A stretch of 39,406 bases of DNA, from the NCBI GenBank assembly GCA_000226015.1, contig JH154416.1:19123-58528 (forward strand). Direction: 5' to 3'. The stretch's first letter is position 1, and each line of letters opens with the position of its first letter. The translations under genes and the position numbers were made by a program. A model generated the notes under the pieces. The model had not been told where the DNA came from, made no database searches, and saw only the letters and a program-made list of their open reading frames with translations. This DNA is from Mnemiopsis leidyi (taxonomy: Eukaryota > Ctenophora > Tentaculata > Lobata > Bolinopsidae). Positions 21,695 through 33,413 of the stretch are shown here, in pieces.

Positions 21695-24600
21695 AAGGAA
21701 AGTTTTTGTCTAAATATTAAATTTAACGGAGACTATGCTCGCGACTCACGTCGAGAAGTGACTAATGACGGCTTTAGGTTCCGCTTGTTATTAATATAGA
21801 CCATTATATCATAATACCACAATGGCTGGTAGATCTTTGTTTTTAAAACTAGCATGGTCACTGATTGTCTAATTATTTTTAATGCTTTTATGTTTATCCA
21901 GAATAACCCTTGAGTTCCTGTCGAGTGTCGCCTGACTAAGAGTTATGAGTATCATTCGTTTATACGAATGAATAGTGCAATAATATTAGATCCAAATATG
22001 TAGTTCTGCTATAAATTTTTTCTTAGAATTGAATAATAGATTTTTGAAAATCCAGTTGCTAGTTTCAACATTTTAGTATTTTCTTATTAAACTATTTAGA
22101 GGATCCTTTTGCAATATTTTCTTATGATTGCGTTATACATATTCATTTTGTCTTTTATTTTCTTCTTTGTTCTTTACATAAGAAAAGCCAAAATTATCGT
22201 ATTGGAACACTTCCTTCTTTCGAAACGGTACACTTAAGTCTTAAGTCTCTCAAACTCATTAAAGGAAAATTTTTAGACATACATGCAACTTCCTTCTTCT
22301 ATTCAATGTAAAGTCACCTCACAACATCTTGACAGGTCAATTAAGGTCCCCTCATAATCAATCCAATAAGCACTCTCGAACACGATCACGTGATATTCTT
22401 ACACCAATCTCTAACCCTTAAGTTCCCGCAGCTTCCACCTACCCCAAGACTAGAACATTTAAACCCCTGTACTCCTGTATGTTTGTGTGTGGACGCGTCT
22501 GTACGTTGCTGTTAGATGCTAAGTTTCCTGCTCACCTACACAGTATAGTTAGCTATAATACAGTTATTCTCTCTGTTACCCGGTTAATTATAGAACTATA
22601 GCGCTGTTGTTGTAAGAGTCGTTTAGACTGTTACTGCCCGATCTGTTTACAGGTTAACACATTCTTATAACTGCCAGAGCAGGAGCTTTAAGCGTTAACA
22701 ACTAATTGTTTGTAATTGCTGTTAAGCCATGGAACGCTGTTTAATTGCGATTGTTCACTCACATGTTGGATTCAAGAAGGTAGTGCGCATCGCTGAAAGA
22801 AGGCTAGTTTGTTTAGTTTGTGAAGCCCGATAAGGCTAACCATCTGACTCCAGAACTGTTTATGTTCCAAACTCGCATCTTTTCGGTATCTAGAATTTCT
22901 TAATTGTCGAGTTGACATAGTAATGACTAGAAGTTGACGGTAAGAAACATGACTTCAAGATGCCACTAATTGCCAAGAACGAGTAATTTAGACGCGACAT
23001 GGCAACGATACGAGTTATCGGTCTGTCTAATTTCATTTCGTTTACCTTGATCCTTGTTTTCATGTCTTCCTGCACTCTTCACCGCTAATTAGAACTTGGG
23101 TTGATAATTTTAGAAGTATAATTACAGTATTTACATCAAATCTGTCTGAAAGATGGCATCTAAAATTTGGCGAACAATCTTAAACGGCATGTCGCATTTC
23201 TAAATATAGATATGGACCGCAATCAATGTGATTATTTGACAAAGGTAAAATAAAGCGGGCTCTGCAGTCAACTGGACTTAGCCCTTCGTTCTTCACTGAA
23301 CGGAGTATATGCTGTCAACACAATCCAGTAATCTCACCTAGGTAGTGGTATAGTGCTATAGAGATATTCGAATCGAAGATGGTCTAAAATCTGCATATAT
23401 TGTTGTCTATCTATCTTTAATTGTCTTGTGAAATACGTTTTAGGTCGAATCATGCTTATTTGTTTGATTTTATTTTAAATAAAAGTATTATGTGAAAATG
23501 GAAATCAGCCAACCACATCATTAATCATTATTCGCCTATGCGCTTTTTCTAATACTCGTAACAAATACAAACGATTATCAATAGCAAATTACCATACCAA
23601 ATTACCTCAAATCGCATGCATTGTTCACTACCCTGATAACTTGTTAACTTATTGGAGATGATACAATCGAATACAGATGAGCTGTTTGCCCCAGACGTTA
23701 AGGTCCCTTGTTGACACTTGTCAGCCTTCATCTATCTGATGAATATTTGATCACCATGAAGTGTGTGTTGTCTAAAATGAGCTTGCCCAGCCATTTACTC
23801 ATTTAGTATTTCCAGTAATTTAAGAATTTAGTACGTGTTTTATGCGGCATGATTGTGTAACACATATTAGGCTAAAGGTTTAATGAGAGAACGAGGCGCC
23901 TACAGTGCAGACTCTACACCTGTAGTACATTGTGAAGTATGGAGGCTGTTTTTGTGAACTGAAATCAGAAAAACTTATGAGATAACCTTAAATATCGTTG
24001 AAGCGATACTGATATCTGATTTCTTATAAATGGAACTCTAAATTTAGAAATTCGACTCCAATTGCTGAGTGCTTCACAATACCTTATTGAGTTTTCGTAA
24101 GGCTTCATGTTTCACATGGAATGCAGTGCTAGGATGTCACGTGGTTGGCTAAGACTTGAGCATGGCACTCGGAGGTCATCAAAATATGGCGTGTTATTTT
24201 TTGTATTTTTGTGACTTCAGTGTTCAGCATTATTTCTATAAGGGAATTTTAACAGTAACGCGTATTCTAATTATGCCTCTGAACAATAAACATTAGGGTA
24301 CTTAAAATTCATCAAAAACAGAAAGTTGTCTGTAAATATGATTTTGAATGTGACTGATTGTGCTGTAATCTTTACTCCAGTCTCCTTTTTCACAACTAAC
24401 TTCGTTTGTTGAACTCAAAGAACCTAAAACCATGAATTGCTACACGTTTAAGTGAGATCTGAACTTAATCCTTGTGACTCTTTCTCAAGTCTTGCTCAAG
24501 TACGTATACTTACAATTTGAGATGGATGGACGCTTTTTTCATTGTGGAATTAAGAGAGTAAGTACATATTGTTTTTATAGAATTAAGCTTTAGGACCTTA

Positions 24601-25589
24601 CAGAACCGAGGCTAATGTCAAGTCTGAATATTAATATCAGTGATTAACAAATATAATGTTATTCGAATAGATCACATCATTTGACTTATCATTTGACGGA
24701 TCATAAAGGAAGTTATTGTTGCAATGGTTGTTGAAAGACATAAAGAGCGTCTAGGCAACTGTAAATTTGGTACGAAGGTTCAGAGCCGGATAAGTGATCC
24801 GGGTATAGCATCGCTGCTTTAGTCGTGAATTATTTTCTCCATAGCACTTACTTATCAGATATTAATCTTTAGTCCTGCGTCATTTTATAATGATTAAAAG
24901 GACTTGTACTCTCTTTAATTAATTATCTAAACGGTTTTGGTCGGAAAATTTTTGAATAAGAGTTCAAAAGCGGGATTTATTAGATTCAAGTTATTATTTG
25001 GTTATTGAGTAGTCATGGCAGTCGGCACCCCCTCATACATGTACTTGTTTCAGTAAAACTGTACTTGTGTCTATCAGACTCAACGTATGTCAGTATAGAC
25101 TGTGAGCTCATCTCAAAATCTAATTTTGACGTAACTAGCAAATAAATTTCTCTCCCGTTTGCTTGAATCTATCTTGTTTACACAGGATTAGGATACCCCC
25201 ATGATTTATTCATGCCACACTAGGCTGCAGTCCAGGACTGAATGTGATTACTCAGAGAGCAACATGATGCTATCATTCTCTACCGCTAGGTTACGTTCTT
25301 ACGTTGCTGTCCTCACAGTCACATTTCATGTCCTCTCTGTCACTTTTCAACATGCACTGAAATATTCCTCTGTACTGTTTCAATTGTCACTGTTGTTTTG
25401 TTTGCCTCTATACACTATGGAACTTCGAGTTACTTTTTGACTTATAATTTGTTTTAGAACGAGCCTACATACTTAAACACTACTTAATACCTTGTTGTGT
25501 TTTCTCACCATCTCCGTTTTGTCGTCCTCAGCCACTTTATCAAGATCCATTTCACTATGCCTATATCCGTCTTTTTTACAGCGTCAGTG

Positions 25590-25597
25590 TATATAAT
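25590..25597 (+). promoter_or_regulatory. possible TATA box of the receptor gene
   Basis: TATATAAT lies about 100 bp before the receptor ATG at 25692, a fitting distance for a short leader. Such AT-rich motifs are common here, so support is weak. Confidence 0.25.
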
Positions 25598-25691
25598 TAC
25601 GCTAGTTTGCTAGTTAGCTAGTTATCAGGAATCATGAAAATTCGCTATAATTTTTAATTCGACTCTCCAAACTCAGAAGATCAGCCTAACA

Positions 25692-27075
25692 ATGTCGACG
25701 TTCAGTACCGGCACGACACCATTCTACCCCACCACTCCGGGAAACTATTCATCCTCCTCGATATTCAACTATTCAGCTCCATTGTACCGTACAACTGTGA
25801 CACCTCCTGCTGATGACACAAGTGAGCCAACTCCAGAACCAGGCGAAATTATCTTCAACCCTTTGGACGATCAGTGGGGCGAAGTGAAAGAGACAGATTT
25901 TACCAGTCCTTCTGAAGAAATAGCAGAAATGATTTTCCATTTTAGCAGCTACCCGAATGAAAGTTCTGTGATCTATGATGGAAATCATGACGATGGAGGG
26001 TTTACCTACTCAGGCTTCAAGATTACAAGAGTAGTGAGTTTCCCCTGTCTAGCCCTGATAATGATCTCCTCAATTCTCCTTGTTTACATAATCTTGAGAC
26101 ACCTCCGGTCTCTACTCTATCTTTACATCTCAGTTGTCTTCTACGCGTTTACACAGGTAACTTTTTTTGTGCGAAATTACGTCATTTTCTAAACTTTTCT
26201 CTTCAAAATTTGGGAATGTAAACTCATTTAACAAACCTTAAGATTCCCATTTTCTCTGGTTACACTAGTTATATCCACAGATCCTCCTAGTGCTGGTGAT
26301 GATTATCACCTGGACGGTGAACATCGCCTACACCACAACCAGCTGTCAGTACATAGTTACTACACACAGTCTCGTCCTGGTTCTTCCCGTCTACGGGCTC
26401 CTCTACATCACCGTCGTCAGGACCATCTTCCTCAAACGTCCCTTCGACAACGACCTGATCCTGAAGACGCGATACCAGCTGTGTGGACTGTTTATAGGGC
26501 TATGTATCTGCGGGAGTGTGTTCTGTTTACCACACCTGGGCGTGTGCGGGATAGACCTGGTGGAGCCGGGAAGTGGTACTACCGAGCCGTACTGTAGTTA
26601 CAGTTGCGAGAGCGTGGAGTACACTATCTTCACCACCTCCGCGGTGCTGGTCGGGTATATCCTCCCTATACTGGTGGTGGTGGTGTTGTACGCGCTGATC
26701 TACAGCACCGTCCTCATCTCTAGACAGAGGACTAGGAAGTTGACCAACTCCATGATGGTGAGTGAGTCGGAGAAATCAGAGGGTGAGTCCAGCGGCAAGA
26801 AGTCCAAGCTGGTGACAAAGATCAGAAACTCGGTTCCTTGGTGTATTATCATCATCCTGTTCCTGTATGTTATTTCGACTGTCCCCTGGATCCCAATGGA
26901 CCTCTGGGCCCCGAAAGTGGTACAACTTCTAGAAAACCGTAGTTACTCTTCTTTAATGGTTGATATCATGTACTCCTTACTTTTCATTGGTTCTGGCTTG
27001 TCACCCTTGACTTATCTAGTCAGCTCAAATACTCTACGCGGACTTTTGTTCATTGAGTACAAGAAACTTATATAA
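25692..27075 (+). CDS. rhodopsin-like G-protein-coupled receptor (2 exons)
   Basis: Exons 25692-26156 and 26281-27075 join in phase 0 (ACACAG|GTAACT, CCACAG|ATC), giving 419 residues. About 110 extracellular residues, rich in Thr, Ser and Pro with NYSS and NESS glycosylation sites, precede seven hydrophobic helices. TM1 starts at VSFPCLALIMISS, TM3 follows the Cys in TTSCQYIV, and TM5 contains VGYILPILVVVVLYALIY. TM6 contains IILFLYVISTVPWIP, and TM7 is MYSLLFIGSGLSPLTYLV. Cys residues in the second extracellular loop could pair with the one before TM3. The SPLTY motif stands for NPxxY, and VVRT stands where D/E-R-Y is expected, so it is a divergent class A receptor. The third intracellular loop is Ser/Lys-rich. 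The intron falls within TM2. No ligand class can be assigned. A polyadenylation signal AATAAA is at 27827. Confidence 0.88.
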
Positions 27076-28429
27076 GGCTTGTTCTCTAAAGACAGTTCCT
27101 TTTAAACTACAGAGTGCGTCAAAGTTTCAAATTGAATCTGTCGGAGATGCTTAATTAAGTTACCAGAAGCTATGAACAATGGAAAACTCTCTCAGGTCCC
27201 CAGGACCAATCAACGGCATAACAAGCTGAGGCACCGACTGGTTTTATTTAGTTTCCAGTGGACATATGCTCAATAATTGAGCGTTAAAATTCTTACAACC
27301 AGATTTTCTAATTTTAATGTTATGTTTGCCTTATTAATGTAGCTGCTTTACGTTTGTGGACACAATTAGATATAAAGCGGCAGGTAACACAAGTTGCGGT
27401 GATTCAGCTAATTATTGATATTTCAGCTGCTTGTAATTGTAACTGTTGTCTCTTAGTCATTGTAGCTGATATAGCCTATAATGTCATGTGTGTTGATATA
27501 ACTGTTTGTTATTGTTATTGTAGCTGTTTGTGTTTTTGTAGCCGTCTGTTACTGTTATAGCTGTTTGTTATTGTAGGTGTTTGTTATTTTGTTGTTTTTC
27601 GTTGTTTTAGTTGGATTCCTTGCAGTCAAAATGTGTTTCACCAATTTTAAAATTTAACTCAATATTTTTCTGTTATATTTGAAGAAATGTTAACAGAATC
27701 CATGGATATGCTAAGCATTTTCTGAGATAAAGTGCGAAAATAGTTTTTTGATTCGATTATATCAAACTTGTATTGTTACGTTCATTGTAAAATATTGTCT
27801 GTCTTCATCACATAAATTTGCCAGCAAATAAATCCTAAAATAATCAAATTGAAAAATTCATCTCTTTGAAAAATTCAAACCCTCCAGGAAAATAGCTTTA
27901 TCACTATAATAAATTCGCAAATACTGGAATATCCCACGAGCTTATCTGCTTATAGAGAAACAAGTACTTAATAATAATAATTCAAATCCTCGCACTAAAT
28001 GAACACTTGTAAGGCTGTTTAGGTCGGGGTGCATGTTGTGTACTCTTGTGGACTATCGTATTGGGGGATATCTGTCCTTTGAGCAGCTTGCAGACCCCCC
28101 AAGTATCGAGCTGGTGCCACGTGTCTTTCAGGTGCACCAGATACGTACACCTGGAGATTGTATCTTGTTATCTACATGTCTATATATGTCTACCAACCCC
28201 CCTACAAGTTGTATCTTGTTAGACTGCAAGGATTCAGGGGTGAAGCTGGCGAGTCTGTGCTAAAATCGACGAAATTTTTAAGGATACAAAAATATATTGC
28301 AAAAAGCAATATGTAGTTTTGAACTTTACAATTTCAAGACAAAGCACAAAGCATGAAATGTTATAACTCAATCTCACACAACAAAACTTTGGACTCAATT
28401 AATCTAAGCTCTACTTTATAACTGAACCG
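27076..28429. other. 3' and intergenic region between convergent genes
   Basis: No convincing gene. It contains the likely polyadenylation signal of the receptor gene (27827-27832) and a degenerate repeat at about 27400-27600. The plus frame at 28033-28263 (76 codons) contains a duplicated TTGTATCTTGTTA segment and lacks coding character. Confidence 0.5.
27420..27597. repeat. degenerate T/G-rich tandem repeat
   Basis: Repeated variants of TGTTATTGTAGCTGTTTG occur at irregular spacing of about 18-27 bp. It is an old, diverged minisatellite in the 3' region of the receptor gene. Confidence 0.6.
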
Positions 28430-30842
28430 TTAGTCAAGTACAACGTACCCGTCTTTAGGACAAAGTCTCACATCCTGAGGATCTATAGTGTAGTTCCTGC
28501 TTCCGATCTTACACTTGTAGACCCAGATGTCATTGTCCCTGTTGCCGTTTCTTGGGGGCTTGAACGCTTGGATGCTTCCTATGTACTCTAACTTTCTTGT
28601 CACTGAATTTTGGGGGAAGTCAGAAAGATTCGTTAATCACTGAATGTGATGCTACTGATGACTACGTTTAAATCTACGATGTACGCAGTTGTATTACCAG
28701 ACTTACTTTTTGTCAGTAGAATTTCAAGGTCCTAGATATTATCTTTATAAATGATCCAGATGTGATTCTGGATAGATGAAAATATTCACAATCCAAGACG
28801 TATTATTTACAGAAGTGAAAGAATTAATCAATAATTCAATAAGCTCAGATTTAATTATTGAGCGATTAAGGCAATATAATCTACCTGCATTTCTAGCCAC
28901 ATCGACCCACAAGTCATCCTCAATGTTAACAGATAAGACCTGACTGTTGGGAGTTGACTTGACATGACAAGGAAGAACTCGGTAAAGACATCCATCGTAC
29001 TCCACATCGTACACAACCCTGGTCTTCCCTCGGTCTCCCCCTCCTCTATTCATCCTCTGTCCTACCTTCACACTTTCTATGTTTTCTTTTATGAAGTTCT
29101 TCGTTGTGGAAGGTTTCAGTCTTCGGGGAGGACCTCCAAAGTGCTGAGCTCGCTTGACTGGTGATCTAGTTAGGAGTCTGTGGCCTACTTTGGACGGTCG
29201 TTTCCTCCGTACGTTTAAACTGGGTTTGTGCCGCCTGATATAGGGAGAGGTCAGAGATTGCACCCGGTTTTGCAATGCCTTTCCCTCTAAATGTTCAGCT
29301 CCAAAGGAAGCTAGATGTGCCCCATAGTTTGCCTCGTTATACAGCTTCCTCAGTAGGTTTATACTCTCTCGATGAGATTTATCGTGGACCACACTCTCAA
29401 CTTCCGTCTCATCAGTGTCGTTTTCTTCAGGACCGTCATCTGATGATATTGCGGAGTCGGAGAAGTCGGGTGCCATATAGGGAGACAATGAGGCTTCACT
29501 CAGCTCCGTCTCCACTCCTTCTTTTTCTTTCCTGGGGTTTCAATGAATACTGAGGTTTTGAAAATATTCATTTCTAAGTTGCTGAAATTTTCAAATGAAA
29601 GTATAATCTTGCTGATATTACTTAAGCTTTTCTTTGTAAAGAGAATGGTTACCTGAAATTCCTATCGCCATATTCGTTTGCTTTTGACTTGCTGAATTTG
29701 TGGGAGGAGGCCTTGGCCAATATAGCACGATCTTGGTACTGGCTTGTTTTTTGGAATAACTTTTTTGTCGGCTGGTCCTGTAGAATGAAAATAGACTTAC
29801 CCATCTTCTGCATGATTGTTGCATATGGTTGTTTTGCAGAATTTCAATCTAAGTCCTCAGTATACTATCAACTATCAAGTGCATGTGATAATATGAGAAC
29901 TGATGAAAACATCAAGTTTTAGCATTACTGTGGTCCATTTGAAAAGCTGAAAAGGACGTACTCTTCGATTTCCTAGCTTTGATGAGGCTCTGGATGCTGT
30001 TCGCTCGCTCTGCTCGGTGTTTGTCTGTAATGTTTAACCTTATTAGTTTATTACTTATAACTTATTTTTAAGCATTTATACCGCTATAAATGTGCAATGA
30101 CAATCCCTAAACCCTGCAGTGATTCTACAACTATTTTGAAATATCATACTAACCAAATTTATTGATCGTCCCTTGTAACCTTTAAAGCCTTAAGGAAAAT
30201 TACGTAATATTATAGTTTTACGAACCAAATTTATTGTTTTCCGCTCGTGACCTGTGAACCCTCACAACTTACTTGAGACATGTAGCTGCTTTCTCTGTTT
30301 CTTGAGAGACCCCGGAGTATTACTCACAACTTACCTGAGACATGTAGCTGCTTTCTCTGTTTCTTGAGAGACCCCGGAGTATTACTCACAACTTACCTGA
30401 GACATGTAGCTGCTTTCTCTGTTTCTTGAGAGACCCCGGAGTATTACTCACAACTTACCTGAGACATGTAGCTGCTTTCTCTGTTTCTTGAGAGACCCCG
30501 GAGGATTACTTGCAGGAGGGGGTTTACTGTATCCAGGTTCACATCCTTCCTGTCCAGCAGCTCTCTGTCAACAGTGGTTATTATAGATTTGGATAACTTG
30601 ATGATATTAAACATTTCAACCGGATGAATATATGACGTTGGTGTAAGTTTTATAGTAGTAATCCGCTGAGGTGTTTTAAATTTTGGTACTGTCAGTACTT
30701 ACTACTTACGTCATCACTGTTATGAGATCTAGAGTTTCCTGCTTTATCTTGTCCTTGTGTTGCTGGCTGGCTAGCGGCATCTCCTCCGTCACAACGTCGG
30801 GAGTTCCTTGAGTCACCAGAGCTGGGGCCGCTTCCCCCAGAG
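28430..30842 (-). CDS. basic/disordered protein ending in two copies of the shared module (6 exons seen, 5' end not found)
   Basis: In transcript order the exons are 30842-30710, 30564-30459, 30024-29962, 29777-29653, 29531-28885 and 28602-28430, giving 414 codons plus stop. All junctions are GT-AG with matching phases (0/2 combinations checked), so the frame is well supported. The first codon is split, so at least one upstream exon is missing. The first two exons encode a helical segment (e.g. DKIKQETLDLITVMT, NPLLQVILRGLSRN). The middle is Ser/Lys/Arg-rich, followed by an acidic patch (SDDGPEENDTDETEVES) and a strongly basic region (RRHKPSLNVRRKRPSK). The last about 100 residues hold two modules, VYDVEYDGCLYRV and WVYKCKIGSRNYTIDPQDV. 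These match the repeats of the gene at 14824. The name and function are unknown. Confidence 0.75.
30259..30508 (-). repeat. 62-bp tandem repeat duplicating an exon end and its splice donor (4 copies)
   Basis: Four copies spaced exactly 62 bp (GAGACATGTAGC starts at 30275, 30337, 30399 and 30461 on the plus strand). On the minus strand each unit contains the last part of the coding exon plus GTAAGT. The copy at the highest coordinate is the functional exon end (30459). The other three lie downstream in the intron. Using a later donor would add 62, 124 or 186 bases and introduce a stop codon five codons after the normal junction. One base distinguishes the exonic copy (GAGGATTACT against GAGTATTACT). 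Confidence 0.9.
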
Positions 30843-31973
30843 CTGAAGAGAAGCGTTGTCAGGAGGGGACTATTAAGGGTTTGGTGAAATTGAACATTGT
30901 TTAACTTCAAGATATAGATCTATAATAATATGGATGTATAACCTCAAGAGCCAATCTAGGTGCGATATCCGGAGGTGGGGGTCAAGGTTTTAAGGTTACC
31001 ATCACACATGTTATCTATTACTTTTGGTTTGGTTGGAGAGACGAAATAAAACAGTTAACATGACTGGGTTCTTGAAATCTTCAATTTATACATCATCTTT
31101 AGAGAACCTGTTATATAGATCTAGAGTAAATAGAAAAAACAAAACGTGAGTCTTAAATATAAAAGAGATAGAGAGCCTATGAATATAAAAACGTTAAAAG
31201 GTTACAAAAATATATTAAAAGATAAAATAATGTGCATGCATAAAACTGAACAAAATTAAGATGTGTCTTCCTCCAAAAAATGCTCCTTTAAATACTGCTA
31301 AAAAACGTGACCCCGTTATCTATTAATAACGGCTTTTTAAATTGACATGTTCAATCGATCTTATTCAGTGTAAAGATCGATAGTTTATTGTTGGGCATAC
31401 TCACAATCATAAACTTAGTATCTCATAGCATTACTTGGAGTATTGGAAAGAAGATTTTGTTCCTCAATGAATTATATGGGGTACCATACTAATGGTTATC
31501 CTACGGAAAATCCGCTAACGACTTAAGTTAATAGGACATCATATTCAAATATGTGCATAAACACCCATGTGGACATATCATATCTTGTCACACCCTGACA
31601 TCCTCCTATCACTAATTGATGTAAAGTCGTGTAAATAATGATTTGTGGCTGCAAACGTCATCCTTAATGCAGTTATCAGTTTTATGTATGACGTAGGACT
31701 GCAAATCCACATTTTTAAACGTGCGTCGTACCTACTACCATTGTAGTTTAACGAAGCAATACCTAACGCTAAAAGGCTTTTCCCCGAACAATCTCTTAAA
31801 TTCTGCTCTATAAGCCAGAAGCCAGATTGGAGGTAACAACCATTATCTGCTTTGCCACTTAACTCTCTGCAAGCCTGTACACCTCTTAAGTTAAATATAG
31901 TTTTACAATCCGCCACCTAGGTACACTTACTGGGCTACTTAGATCTGCAACTCTATACGATGGGTTCGTTTAA
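30843..31973. other. region between divergent genes
   Basis: The missing 5' exon(s) of the minus-strand module gene and the promoter of the decarboxylase should lie here or beyond. A 112-codon minus-strand frame at 31578-31916 has no ATG at its start and no splice support. I see no further feature. Confidence 0.4.
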
Positions 31974-32090
31974 ATGCGTTTTGTGTTACCGAATCTATCT
32001 AACGATTGCTCCACTGCAGGTTTAATTGAGTTTATCTCGGAACCTGGTGGTACAACTGAGTTTCAACTGTTTCTGTTTTCAAGTTCCGCT

Positions 32091-33413
32091 ATGTCGCTAC
32101 AACTTCAACCCGTCACGAGAGTTAAAGACGTCGATACTTTTATACGGAACACTTTACTTCAACGCAGTGAACTCGAAGATGATTCCTTTACTGTTGTCAA
32201 TCTGTCTGAGATTCAAGAACGGTTCCAAGAATGGCAGAGAGAGTTTCCTGATGTTGAGCCGTTTTTCGCTTTAAAAGCTCAGCATAATGCCAACACCTTG
32301 AAACTTCTTGCTGATAACGGCTGTGGGTTTGACGTGGCGTCTCTCGGGGAGATGCAGAGCGTGATCTCCGCAGACGTTCCTTCCTCCAGGATCCTATATG
32401 CTCAGCCTTACAAGCAACCGTCACACCTTGTTTTCGCTTTGGAACGAGGTATTTTGTCAGTATGTGACACAGTCGATGAAATTAGGAAGATCGGTCAGTA
32501 TTCTGCGAAACTGGGGTGCACCCCCAAAATTCTTATCCGGATCCTACCAGACGACAAAGAGAGCGACTCCCAGTCGAGTCTATCCACAAAGTTTGGAGCT
32601 CCTCTAAAGACCCTGAACGACCTGATGAGAGCAGCAACAGATGCCCACGTGACAGTAGTTGGGATAAGTTTCCACATTGGTAGTCACTGTCACTCTGCTG
32701 ATCCCTACCTCAACACTCTCCGACTCTCTAGAGTCTGGTGGAACAGACTCGTCTCTGATCACGGAGCTCGGCTGGAAGTCCTCGACATCGGAGGAGGGTA
32801 TCCTGGAGAGAGAGGTGATGATTTCAAGAGAATGGCTCGTCTGATCAGGCTAGGAATTGATGAGCACTACGGTGATGTGAGGAGTAACATTCGTATCATC
32901 GCTGAACCGGGGAGGTACATGGTGACTAGCTCACTCAGCGTGGTAGCTAATGTGATAGCGGAGAAGGGGGCAGGACAGTTTGTTCTGAACACCGGGGTGT
33001 ACGGGGGCCTGAGCTACTCTATGTGGGACAGAAAAGCTGCCAGGGGTTCTAAACCTTACTTGATAAGTGCAGCAAAATGTAATGGTGTTCATCATTCTGA
33101 TTGTGTTGGAGCTGGTAATGAAAAAGAGGATGAAAATGGGACTGAGGACCGGGAAAGTGGCAGTTCTGTGGTTAGAAGTGATGAGCAAGAGAAAATGGTA
33201 TTTTGGGGGCCCACTTGTGATAGCTCGGACAGATTAATTGATGGCTATCATGTTCCAAATGTTAAAAGAGGTGACTGGATTGTTTTCCCAGATTTAGGGG
33301 CATACTGCAGCAACATAATGACTTCTTTTAATGGGTTTCCAAACCCACAAATGCACTTTATTTACACTAACGAGCATGTAGAAGTAATTGAAAATTTATT
33401 TTCATCACAATAA
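32091..33413 (+). CDS. ornithine decarboxylase-like PLP enzyme, intronless, C-terminal degron missing
   Basis: Fold-III PLP-dependent decarboxylase, expected to convert ornithine to putrescine in polyamine synthesis. The open frame extends up to an ATG at 31974 (479 residues). I prefer the ATG at 32091 (440 residues, MSLQLQPVTRVKDVD) because it puts the catalytic Lys of PFFALKAQ at residue 62, close to Lys69 of human ODC. Other hallmarks are GCGFDVAS, LSTKFGA, FHIGSHC, the glycine loop LDIGGGYPG, EPGRY, GVYGG and WGPTCDSSDR with the catalytic Cys and Asp, and SFNGF. So the active site is complete and this is not an antizyme-inhibitor-type pseudoenzyme. HVGSG is changed to HIGSH. An insert rich in Asp/Glu/Ser precedes the WGPTC motif. 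The protein stops soon after the catalytic domain, so the roughly 35-residue degradation tail of vertebrate ODC is absent. There are no introns in the coding region. AATAAA lies at 33732. Confidence 0.93.
   Translation: MSLQLQPVTRVKDVDTFIRNTLLQRSELEDDSFTVVNLSEIQERFQEWQREFPDVEPFFALKAQHNANTLKLLADNGCGFDVASLGEMQSVISADVPSSRILYAQPYKQPSHLVFALERGILSVCDTVDEIRKIGQYSAKLGCTPKILIRILPDDKESDSQSSLSTKFGAPLKTLNDLMRAATDAHVTVVGISFHIGSHCHSADPYLNTLRLSRVWWNRLVSDHGARLEVLDIGGGYPGERGDDFKRMARLIRLGIDEHYGDVRSNIRIIAEPGRYMVTSSLSVVANVIAEKGAGQFVLNTGVYGGLSYSMWDRKAARGSKPYLISAAKCNGVHHSDCVGAGNEKEDENGTEDRESGSSVVRSDEQEKMVFWGPTCDSSDRLIDGYHVPNVKRGDWIVFPDLGAYCSNIMTSFNGFPNPQMHFIYTNEHVEVIENLFSSQ

Larger units (their letters stand above)
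18330..25691. other. 7.4-kb stretch without a recognisable gene
   Basis: Highly AT-rich, with no open frame above about 80 codons and no convincing exon chain. It contains a perfect 33-bp palindrome (18792-18824), an array of AATAAA-bearing repeats (about 19070-19130), an ATT/ATA-rich patch (about 19932-20003) and a 20-bp direct duplication (21655-21694). It probably combines the 3' region of the upstream gene, regulatory DNA and decayed repeats. No transposon ORF, terminal repeat pair, tRNA or rRNA was seen. Confidence 0.6.

Noticed and set aside
28033-28263. 76-codon plus-strand frame
   Set aside because: It spans a short internal duplication, has no family resemblance, and no promoter or exon context.
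30692-30910. Ser/Gly-rich frame SGGSGPSSGDSRN on the minus strand
   Set aside because: The neighbouring exons only join in another frame (DKIKQETLDLITVMT), which keeps phase through six exons.
31578-31916. 112-codon minus-strand frame between divergent genes
   Set aside because: It begins with GTG rather than ATG and has no splice or polyadenylation support or recognisable domain.
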